From: Klebsiella planticola ATCC 33531
Lineage (GTDB): Bacteria; Pseudomonadota; Gammaproteobacteria; Enterobacterales; Enterobacteriaceae
Direction: 5' to 3'
DNA length: 64,000 nucleotides
Assembly (NCBI RefSeq): GCF_000735435.1
Contig: NZ_JMPP01000051.1
Location: 1-64,000 of the forward strand
Within the stretch, counting starts at the first letter, position 1. Each line of letters begins with the position of its first letter. The notes beneath the pieces were generated by a model that was not told the DNA's origin, did no database searches, and saw only the letters and a list, made by a program, of their open reading frames with translations. Below, one piece after another: positions 57,268-64,000 of this stretch. Both the position numbers and the translations under genes were made by a program.

Positions 57268-58251
57268 ATGAATAAAGATTTTACTTTTACGATTAAACGT
57301 AGTTGTTTTGACGCGCATTATAACCCCGCTGAAAATACGCGAATTACAACCAATTTCGCGAATTTGGCCAGAGGGGAAAACCGCGAGGACAACTTACGTA
57401 ACACGCTGACGATGATTGACAATCGTTTTAATGCGCTGGCGTACTGGGATAACCCACAAGGCGATCGTTATTCTGTCGAACTTGAAATTATTTCAGTTGA
57501 AATGACACTCAATGACCAGCACCGCAGCGGCAGCTTTCCGGTCATTGAGATCTTAAAAACAAACATTCTCGATAAAAAAACGCACGAACGTATTGACGGC
57601 CTCGCCGGGAATAATTTCTCCTCTTACGTACGCGATTATGATTTTAGCGTGCGGTTGTTAGAGCATAACAAACAGCAATCCGCATTTAGCATCCCGGATG
57701 ATTTTGGTGAGTTACATGGCAATATCTTTAAACACTTCGTTAGTTCTACTGTATACCAGCAGAACTTTAACAAACCGCCGGTAATCTGCCTCAGCGTATC
57801 GAGCAAAGACACCTATCAGCGGACGGGAAATCAGCATCCGGTATTGGGTATCGAATATCAGCAAAATGGCTCGTCGTTGACTGAACAATATTTTTCCCGT
57901 ATGGGATTAAAGGTTCGCTATTTTATGCCGCAGAATAGCGTTGCACCGTTAGCGTTTTATTTTTCTGGGGATCTGCTTAGTGATTACACTAATCTTGAGC
58001 TTATCAGTACCATCAGTACGATGGAGACATTCCAGAAAATTTACCGGCCTGAAATTTACAATGCCAATGCCGCCGCAGGGCAATATTATCAACCGAACCT
58101 GAATCACCAGGATCATTCATTAACAAAAATTGTTTATGATCGGGAAGAGCGCAGCCAGCTGGCGATCGAGCAGGGAAAATTTACTGAAGAGCATTTCATC
58201 AAGCCTTACCAGAATATTCTTGAGAAATGGTCTGCTGGCTACGCGCTTTAA
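57268..58251 (+). CDS. mesX: DUF1852 protein, MesX-type partner of methionine synthase MesD
   Basis: 327 aa soluble protein of the DUF1852 family. DUF1852 genes occur next to a short core MetE gene, and the protein (named MesX in that setting) is required for the folate-independent methionine synthase MesD, which depends on oxygen. The sequence starts MNKDFTFTIKRSCFDAHYNP and has the family segment NFANLARGENREDNLRNTL. No transmembrane or signal parts. It is 27 nt before mesD on the same strand. Assignment rests on the family pair. Confidence 0.85.
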   Translation: MNKDFTFTIKRSCFDAHYNPAENTRITTNFANLARGENREDNLRNTLTMIDNRFNALAYWDNPQGDRYSVELEIISVEMTLNDQHRSGSFPVIEILKTNILDKKTHERIDGLAGNNFSSYVRDYDFSVRLLEHNKQQSAFSIPDDFGELHGNIFKHFVSSTVYQQNFNKPPVICLSVSSKDTYQRTGNQHPVLGIEYQQNGSSLTEQYFSRMGLKVRYFMPQNSVAPLAFYFSGDLLSDYTNLELISTISTMETFQKIYRPEIYNANAAAGQYYQPNLNHQDHSLTKIVYDREERSQLAIEQGKFTEEHFIKPYQNILEKWSAGYAL

Positions 58252-58278
58252 TTCACCGAACATACAAGGCTTTCTATT

Positions 58279-59310
58279 ATGAAAAAATTATTACCCACCT
58301 CGACGGCTGGCAGCTTACCTAAACCTTCCTGGCTGGCAGAGCCTGAGAAACTATGGTCGCCCTGGAAATTACACGATCAGGAATTAATTGAAGGGAAAAA
58401 AGATGCGCTAAGCCTGTCCCTGTATGATCAGCTACGCGCAGGAATTGACATTGTCAGCGATGGCGAGCAAACGCGCCAACACTTTGTCACCACCTTTATT
58501 GAGCATCTCAGCGGCGTGGATTTTGAGAAGCGCGAAGTGGTGAAAATTCGCAATCGCTATGAGGCGAGCGTGCCGACGGTCGTGGGTGAAGTGGCGCGTC
58601 AGAAGCCGGTTTTCGTTGAAGATGCCCGTTTTTTACGTCAGCTGACCCGACAACCTATTAAATGGGCCCTGCCAGGGCCGATGACGATGATCGATACCCT
58701 CTATGATAACCACTATAAAAGCCGTGAAAAGCTGGCCTGGGAATTTGCCAAAATTCTCAATCAGGAAGCGAAAGAATTAGAGGCGGCGGGTGTCGATATT
58801 ATCCAGTTTGATGAGCCGGCATTTAATGTCTTTTTTGATGAGGTGAATGACTGGGGGATCGCTGCGTTAGAAAGAGCGATTGAAGGACTAAAATGTGAAA
58901 CGGCGGTACATATCTGCTATGGATATGGCATCAAAGCCAATACTGACTGGAAAAAGACGCTGGGGTCAGAGTGGCGCCAGTATGAAGAGGCGTTCCCAAG
59001 GCTGCAAACATCGAATATCGATATCATCTCGCTGGAGTGTCATAACTCGCGTGTCCCCATGGACCTGCTTGAGCTGATTCGCGGCAAAAAGGTGATGGTG
59101 GGCGCGATTGACGTGGCAACCAATGCTATTGAAACCCCGGAAGAGGTCGCCGGTACGCTACGTAAAGCGCTTGAGTTTGTCGATGCCGATAAGCTTTATC
59201 CTTCGACCAACTGCGGGATGGCGCCCCTCTCTCGTCAGGTCGCCAGAGGCAAACTCAATGCGTTAAGTGCAGGCGCAGAGATCGTCCGCAAGGAACTGCT
59301 GGCGAAATAA
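58279..59310 (+). CDS. mesD: Core MetE methionine synthase, MesD type
   Basis: 343 aa, equal to the catalytic C-terminal half of MetE only; the N-terminal folate-binding half is absent. The zinc site is intact: His211, Cys213 (HICYGYG), Glu253 (SLECHNS) and Cys312 (STNCGMAPL). The homocysteine-site start TSTAGSLPKPSWLAEP and the substrate segment IIQFDEPAF are present. Paired with the DUF1852 gene it fits the MesD family, which makes methionine without folate from an unidentified methyl donor. This would supplement MetE/MetH, which are not in this window. Confidence 0.85.
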   Translation: MKKLLPTSTAGSLPKPSWLAEPEKLWSPWKLHDQELIEGKKDALSLSLYDQLRAGIDIVSDGEQTRQHFVTTFIEHLSGVDFEKREVVKIRNRYEASVPTVVGEVARQKPVFVEDARFLRQLTRQPIKWALPGPMTMIDTLYDNHYKSREKLAWEFAKILNQEAKELEAAGVDIIQFDEPAFNVFFDEVNDWGIAALERAIEGLKCETAVHICYGYGIKANTDWKKTLGSEWRQYEEAFPRLQTSNIDIISLECHNSRVPMDLLELIRGKKVMVGAIDVATNAIETPEEVAGTLRKALEFVDADKLYPSTNCGMAPLSRQVARGKLNALSAGAEIVRKELLAK

Positions 59311-59498
59311 CGCGGGCGGTGTCAGCGCGCTGAAAGAGAAGTCCGGGTCAGGCGTTCGGATCGCTATCCAGAACCCTGGCCGGACCGAACAGCGCGCAGC
59401 AGGACCGAACATAAAGCCTGAAGCCCCGCGCGTTCATCTCCCCTTTCACCGCCGTGCGGCCCGTCGGAATACGTGACTTTTGTCTGCCTCCACGAGCA

Positions 59499-59975
59499 TT
59501 AATCGGATAACGTCCTGCTCATATTGATTCCCGTCACCCAAAAGCCGGCAGACTCGTAGACGTGGCGGGCTCGTTGGTTATCTCCGGCCACGCGAAGTCG
59601 AATCTGTTCAATCCCCTGCTCTCGCATCTCCCGCTCAAAAGCGCGTAGCGCCTGCGTGCCCAGCCCCTGCCCCTGGCAGGCGTTGAAGATATAAAAATCA
59701 AAGATGAACACGGTTTGCGTGGCGGTATCGGGTTTGTACCAGAGGTAACCGACGTGCTCGTCGCAATGGTCTGCCTGGTTAAAGAGACACAGCAAAACCT
59801 GCCCGGGCGTATTCACCCCCTCAGGAAGATCCTCTGCGATTTCACGCTTCGCTCTTGCCAGCGAATCCTCCGCGCTAAGCCGATAGTTGGCGGCAATTTC
59901 ACGCGCGTAATCCGCAATAAAGTATTCCAGATATGCCGGGTATTCTTCTTCGCCCATCGGGCGGAGCATAATCAT
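59499..59975 (-). CDS. GNAT family N-acetyltransferase
   Basis: 158 aa with ATG at 59975 (AAGGA 7 nt upstream); an ATG two codons later is possible. The acetyl-CoA loop NACQGQGLGTQALRAFE matches Q/RxxGxG/A, and the C-terminal NQRARHVYESAGFWVTGINM is typical of GNATs. Substrate unknown. yaiL is convergent in orientation with nothing else; the two lie 108 bp apart on the same strand. Confidence 0.85.
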   Translation of the reverse strand: MIMLRPMGEEEYPAYLEYFIADYAREIAANYRLSAEDSLARAKREIAEDLPEGVNTPGQVLLCLFNQADHCDEHVGYLWYKPDTATQTVFIFDFYIFNACQGQGLGTQALRAFEREMREQGIEQIRLRVAGDNQRARHVYESAGFWVTGINMSRTLSD

Positions 59976-60082
59976 TGATTCATCCTTTGATAGGGAGCGA
60001 CATTTTTCGCAGCGAGACGATGCATTCATCCCTTTCAGCGACGCGGCCATTCATAGGCACAGATGACGAACGGCAAGGCCAG

Positions 60083-60622
60083 CTACCACATTAAATCATC
60101 AGGCACTTTGAAATCAGCATACGGATCGTCTTCATCCTGCTCTTCCTGGCTGAGCGCGCTGTGTAACACAATGCTGTCCGCATCGCGCTGCGCAATTTTA
60201 TCCGCGACGTTAGCCGGAATAATCGCGTATACGCTCTCGCCGCTGCTGTCTGTCACCAAACGCGCGATCGCGAGACGGCCGCTAATCAGTTGAGCCTGAA
60301 TCAGCTTATCGACAAAAATTTTTTTAATGAGATTGTTGTCGGTAAAGTTAAAGCCAATGTCGCCTTTTGCCGGAACAATCCGGTTCATTTCAATCAGCTG
60401 CTTGACCTGGGCTTTATATTCTTTGGCTAAAGCGGCCTGCTTTTGCTGTTCGCCCAGCAGCTTATCGCGTTCGAGCTGCGCTTTTTTGTTTTCTTCCACC
60501 GCCTCTCGCGCTTCACGCGCCTGTACCCGTGATTTTTTGGCCGTTCTTTGCACTTTAGCGACCTTTTTGCTGGTCACTAACCCGGCTTTCAGCAGCTGCT
60601 CTTGTAAGGTGAGTTTTGTCAT
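60083..60622 (-). CDS. yaiL: YaiL (DUF2058) nucleoprotein-like protein
   Basis: 179 aa, same length as E. coli YaiL (MTKLTLQEQLLKAGLV start, KVPDDLMW end). Lysine-rich N-terminal coiled-coil-like region at 15-75, then a compact domain containing GDIGFNFTDNN and an acidic tail DEDDPYADF. Annotated elsewhere as polynucleotide-associated; function unproven. In E. coli it is found near frsA/phoA, not here. Confidence 0.88.
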   Translation of the reverse strand: MTKLTLQEQLLKAGLVTSKKVAKVQRTAKKSRVQAREAREAVEENKKAQLERDKLLGEQQKQAALAKEYKAQVKQLIEMNRIVPAKGDIGFNFTDNNLIKKIFVDKLIQAQLISGRLAIARLVTDSSGESVYAIIPANVADKIAQRDADSIVLHSALSQEEQDEDDPYADFKVPDDLMW

Positions 60623-61158
60623 TTCGTCTCTGAACCCGTTGAGAAATTTCTGCGATTATAGCGGGAATGTTGGCGGCTATACCAGGACTGCATCGCCGGA
60701 AGGCGGCCTGGTTTATGGAAGACGCCGCCCTTACAGGTAGAGGGAACCATAGCGGCTATGGGCGAAAATTGACATTGGATATAAGTGAGCAGGAGTTCTC
60801 CTGAATGTTTTCAGCGCCCGTTATTATCATTCTGGATTCATTTCGTATGCTGATTTCTCACCAACGTTTATCTGCAAACAAAGTTCCTATTTCCCTCGGC
60901 CAGTTTTTAAGACTGACGGAGCCTGGCCTAGTATATGATCCGGTCATAATCAGCAATAACTGACAGAAGACCTGAACTATCAAGTTCACATATGTGTAAT
61001 AACTTATCCCGACACATCGCGCGAAATATTTGAAAATCTACCATGGTATTTCTTCAGGATGACTGAAAATAATCATCTGGGCTTATGAGTTAGAAAAAGT
61101 AAACTCAGGAGAAAATCTAATTAGAGGGCGGGATCGCACAACTGATATAAATTAAACG
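60623..61158. other. Intergenic region without recognised gene
   Basis: About 535 bases between the yaiL start and the LysR terminator zone. It contains the yaiL promoter and a GC-rich inverted segment (GCCGGAAGGCGGC near 60695) but no frame with support. Confidence 0.45.
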
Positions 61159-61159
61159 A

Positions 61160-61207
61160 TAGTTTAGTTTGCTAAACTAAAACAGAGAACTCCTGTCGGT
61201 GTTCTCT
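61160..61207 (-). terminator. Terminator zone of the LysR gene with adjoining palindrome
   Basis: On the minus strand AGAGAAC-N10-GTTCTCT (61207-61184) is followed by GTTTTAGTTT, a terminator 13 nt after the LysR stop. Next to it lies a perfect palindrome TAGTTTAG-TTTG-CTAAACTA (61160-61179). Confidence 0.6.
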
Positions 61208-61220
61208 TTCTGAAGGCAGT

Positions 61221-62120
61221 TCAAGTGGGGTATTCATTTTTGTTAGCAGCTGCAGTGGCCGAGAGCCAGTCCCGAAACCGTCGGCTTATTCGCTGTAAAG
61301 TGGCCGATTCGTGATACACCAGGTAGTACGCTATCGGTGAATCAATGGCCATCCGCAGCGGATTGATAAGCGTCCCGTTTTTCAGTTCTTCCCGGATCAG
61401 CTCGTCACGGATAAGGGCTATACCTTTCCCTGCTAGCGCCGCCTCCAGTACGCCATTCGAATCGACAAAAACGGGACCTTTATCGGTATCGGCGCCAGCA
61501 ATACCCACTGCATTAAACCAGAGAGCCCAGTCCATCCGGTGTTCATCATGCAACAGAGTATACCGGGTGATATCAAACGGCGAAGAGAGTGGTTGCTCCT
61601 GAGGGACAAGACTTGGGCTGCATACGGGCCTCAGCCGGTCGTTCAGAAGACATTCCGATTCCAGACCGGGATAATAGCCGGTGCCGTGTCTGACGGCAAA
61701 GTCGATCCCTTCTGACAATAAATCAACCCGCCGGTTAGTGGTGCTGATTTGCACCTCCACCCCGGGGTTCTCCTTTTCAAATTCTGGTAGTCGCGGCAGC
61801 AACCACTGGATCGCAAAACCGCTGGTGCAACTGATGGTAATTTTATTCGACTTCCCTTCATTCATCAGCCGCTGCGTCGCTTCTGCTATCTGACTGAACG
61901 CCGGGCGGATTGCACGCAGATAGATCCGGGCTTCATCGGTCAGTTCAAGACTTCGTGGACTCCGGATAAAAAGACGTATGTGTATCATGCCTTCCAGTTT
62001 TGCAATCTGCTGGCTGACCGCACTAGCGGTGACGCACAATTCTTCGGCCGCTTTTTTCATGCTTAAATGCCTGGCGGCCGACTCAAAGCACATAAGTGCA
62101 TGTAAAGGAGGAAGTTTCAT
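61221..62120 (-). CDS. LysR-type regulator (GcvA-like)
   Basis: 299 aa from ATG 62120 (AGGCAG upstream). N-terminal helix-turn-helix MKKAAEELCVTASAVSQQIAKLEG, with the GcvA-like start KLPPLHALMCFESAARHLS, and a C-terminal co-inducer-binding domain. It is divergent from an EamA-family transporter gene across 152 bp, so it likely regulates that gene. Effector unknown. Confidence 0.88.
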   Translation of the reverse strand: MKLPPLHALMCFESAARHLSMKKAAEELCVTASAVSQQIAKLEGMIHIRLFIRSPRSLELTDEARIYLRAIRPAFSQIAEATQRLMNEGKSNKITISCTSGFAIQWLLPRLPEFEKENPGVEVQISTTNRRVDLLSEGIDFAVRHGTGYYPGLESECLLNDRLRPVCSPSLVPQEQPLSSPFDITRYTLLHDEHRMDWALWFNAVGIAGADTDKGPVFVDSNGVLEAALAGKGIALIRDELIREELKNGTLINPLRMAIDSPIAYYLVYHESATLQRISRRFRDWLSATAAANKNEYPT

Positions 62121-62272
62121 AATCTGCCTGAACCTATGCATTAGTTAAACTGAATTATAAAAGAAAAACTTGTTTGTGTGTTTGCTGACATGCCTTTAAA
62201 GTTTTTTATGTTTAAGTTTTATTAACCAAGATTATATACGACATTTTTATTTTAATAGAAAGAGGAGTTAAA

Positions 62273-63187
62273 ATGCGTGTGGCCGATTATATCCGATTAT
62301 TACTTCTTGCCGCCATTTGGGGAGCTAGTTTTTTGTTCATGCGAATTGCCGCACCTGAATTTGGTGCGATAAACACTGCTTTTTTACGTGTTTTTTTTGG
62401 CTTTAGCGGGCTTGCAGTTATTTTATTCACCCTTAAATCTTCATTTAATTTTGAAGATAAGTTCAAATCATCTATTATTTTAGGGGTAATTAATTCTGGC
62501 TTGCCTTTCTTAATGTATTGTCTTGCTGCAAGATGGTTGCCAGCCGGATATTCAGCTATTCTCAACGCAACTACACCATTAATGGGAGCATTGCTTGGAT
62601 TTACTTTCTTCAGTGAAAAACTGACAACACGAAAATGGGGTGGTGTGTTACTTGGGTTGGTCGGGATAATAGTCATCACCAGCGTCGGAGAGTCTCGTTC
62701 TACGAATGAAACTATCGCTGGCGTTGTGGCATGCCTTGTGGCTACTGCATGCTATGGTATAGCTGGTTTTCTCACCCGTCTCTGGATCTCAAATAAAGGT
62801 GGGCTGGATCCAAAGACTGTCGCCTTCGGCAGCCAGATCGGCGCGACTTTATTTTTACTGCCTTTTTTTATCTGGAGTACCACAACCGGGCCGTCAGTTC
62901 ACTGGCTGCAGGGAGATGTATGGGCGAGCATTCTCGCCGTCGGGATAGTTTGTACTGCTTTTGCTTATATTTTGTATTTCCGCCTGATCGCTGATATTGG
63001 TCCACTGCGCTCACTGACTGTCACCTTTCTGATCCCACCATTTGCGGTGCTGTGGAGCTATCTGGCGCTGGGTGAAACCATTAATGAAGGGTTTATTATC
63101 GGTGCGTTAATAGTGTGTATTTCTGTGTGGTTGGTTGTCAGTCCGGAAAAAATTCCGACAGATATAAAAAACAAAGCGGCAAAATAA
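62273..63187 (+). CDS. EamA/DMT family transporter
   Basis: 304 aa, ten hydrophobic segments arranged as two EamA repeats (LLLLAAIWGASFLFMRIA; VVACLVATACYGIAGFLTRL). AGAGGAGTTAAA precedes the ATG. The first 400 bases are distinctly AT-rich compared with neighbouring genes, hinting at transfer from a lower-GC donor. Probably a metabolite exporter under the divergent LysR protein. Substrate unknown. Confidence 0.9.
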   Translation: MRVADYIRLLLLAAIWGASFLFMRIAAPEFGAINTAFLRVFFGFSGLAVILFTLKSSFNFEDKFKSSIILGVINSGLPFLMYCLAARWLPAGYSAILNATTPLMGALLGFTFFSEKLTTRKWGGVLLGLVGIIVITSVGESRSTNETIAGVVACLVATACYGIAGFLTRLWISNKGGLDPKTVAFGSQIGATLFLLPFFIWSTTTGPSVHWLQGDVWASILAVGIVCTAFAYILYFRLIADIGPLRSLTVTFLIPPFAVLWSYLALGETINEGFIIGALIVCISVWLVVSPEKIPTDIKNKAAK

Positions 63188-63550
63188 TACACTGGTTGAT
63201 GACCAGGCAAGAATTACTCGAGCAGTTCAGCAACAGCTGCTCGTATCCGCCGTATCGGTTATCTCCTACCGGTAGTTGTTCCACATCTTAATTCTTTACA
63301 ATAGCAGAATCCGCAGATTAGTCTTACCTGCGAACCTTTCAGCCGACAAAGCGGCTGAAAATTGAGAACGTAGATATCTGGATTTCCTTGTCCAGTCTGC
63401 CAGATAGCAATCTGGTAATGTGCCGTTGGGAAAATCGCACATTTTATTGTCTGAGAACCACTTTTGGTAAAATCCGGGCCGGCAAGCCTCTGTTCATAAA
63501 GCAAAACCGAACATTCACAATTTGAGCGCATTCACTTCTGACCATCATGG
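63188..63550. other. Intergenic region between convergent EamA and GGDEF genes
   Basis: 363 bases with a perfect hairpin TTCAGCCG-N6-CGGCTGAA at 63338-63359. A minus-strand frame of 90 codons (63259-63531) has no ribosome site and no recognisable domain and is not called. Confidence 0.45.
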
Positions 63551-64000
63551 CTATTGGCTATGCCCACTGACCACGACTCTATTTCGTCCTTGTCGTTTAG
63601 CCTGATATAACGCGGAATCAGCTGCCATGAGGAGTCGCTCGTAGTCACCCTCATAATCTTTTAGCCCCGCGACACCGATCGAGACCGTAAGGTGCCCTGC
63701 CTCAGAGAACTCGGTAGCCGATATGACCTGGCGGATCCGCTCGGCTATCGCAGCAGACCCGGCGAGCGTGGTTTCCGTCAAAAGGATAACGAACTCCTCT
63801 CCACCAAAGCGGCTGATAACATCCTCTTTTCGGCATGTCAGTCTGAGTAAATCCGCCGTATGAACCAGCACGTCATCCCCCGTACTGTGTCCGAACCGAT
63901 CGTTAATAGCTTTAAAATGATCGATATCTACTGCAATCGCGCACTGATTTTTCAGGTTCTTGATATAAGTTAATTGCTCATAGAAACCACGCCGGTTATA
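63551..64000 (-). CDS. GGDEF domain diguanylate cyclase, C-terminal part (5' end beyond window)
   Basis: Open in frame to the right window edge; 149 residues visible. The frame runs from YNRRGFYEQL through DIDHFKAINDRFGHSTGDD to the active site FGGEEFVILL, so a GTG in the middle (63871) is internal, not the start. An I-site RKED lies five residues before GGEEF, so product inhibition is possible. It ends in QGRNRVVVSGHSQ. Sensor part not visible. Confidence 0.88.
   Translation of the reverse strand, partial: YNRRGFYEQLTYIKNLKNQCAIAVDIDHFKAINDRFGHSTGDDVLVHTADLLRLTCRKEDVISRFGGEEFVILLTETTLAGSAAIAERIRQVISATEFSEAGHLTVSIGVAGLKDYEGDYERLLMAADSALYQAKRQGRNRVVVSGHSQ

Noticed and set aside
63259-63531. 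90-codon minus-strand frame between EamA and GGDEF genes
   Set aside because: No ribosome site, mixed composition, crosses a hairpin. It could be a decayed gene, but I could not support one.

Overview
This window is chromosomal DNA of an enterobacterium. Gene order and near-identical protein sequences follow the Escherichia coli K-12 topB-selD-ydjA / sppA-ansA-pncA-ydjEFGHIJKL / yeaC-msrB-gapA-yeaD-yeaE-mipA-yeaGH / yeaKLMNO-yoaF-dgcP-yoaKJ-leuE backbone. Accessory insertions (a PhoC-type acid phosphatase, an orphan LamB-type porin, fecIRA, a GH18 chitinase) and the fairly high GC point to the Klebsiella / Raoultella / Enterobacter group. I cannot fix the species from the sequence alone. I see no tRNA, rRNA, insertion sequence, CRISPR array or phage gene. 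Repeats are limited to one full ERIC element, one half ERIC remnant and REP/BIME palindromes.

Layout. 1-7000: topB and selD (leftward), then an insertion that splits selD from ydjA. The insertion carries a GntR regulator, a divergent micro-ORF plus a TIM-barrel-like protein of unknown function, a small gene-tail remnant and a periplasmic acid phosphatase. 7131-10809: sppA, ansA and pncA (protein quality control, asparagine and NAD salvage). 10844-19709: the leftward ydjL-K-J-I-H-G, ydjF, ydjE carbohydrate cluster (two MFS transporters, two dehydrogenases, kinase, aldolase, aldo/keto reductase, DeoR regulator). 20020-31691: chitinase, yeaC-msrB, gapA with a perfect CRP half-site pair upstream, yeaD, a DASS anion transporter inserted before yeaE, mipA, and the yeaGH kinase operon behind a clear sigma-54 promoter.

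31827-36360 replaces the E. coli yeaI-yeaJ segment with a DUF1345 membrane protein, a LamB-type porin, a YajD-type HNH nuclease and a family 9 glycosyltransferase. 36726-44899 returns to the backbone: yeaK, yeaL, nimR/nimT, a CTP-synthase-like amidotransferase, DUF523-yeaO, yoaF, dgcP, the tiny membrane proteins YoaK and YoaJ, a histidine-rich mini-lipoprotein, a small membrane protein and leuE. A two-hairpin small-RNA candidate lies between yoaF and dgcP.

44991-64000 is a mosaic with no E. coli synteny: an LpxP-type acyltransferase; fecI-fecR-fecA without fecBCDE behind it; a tandem HD / HD-GYP protein followed by a membrane GAF-GGDEF protein; a histidine phosphatase; ymjA; a cold-shock-domain protein; an SDR lacking its catalytic tyrosine; a DUF1852-core MetE pair matching the MesX-MesD folate-independent methionine synthase system; a GNAT; yaiL; a LysR/EamA divergent pair; and a GGDEF gene running off the right edge. 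Four proteins of cyclic-di-GMP turnover lie in the right third (three GGDEF, one HD-GYP).

Most functions are well supported by recognised families. The least explained parts are the GntR/micro-ORF/TIM-barrel unit, the histidine-rich lipoprotein, the 42.05-42.12 kb RNA candidate, the chitinase leader hairpins and the Tyr-less SDR.
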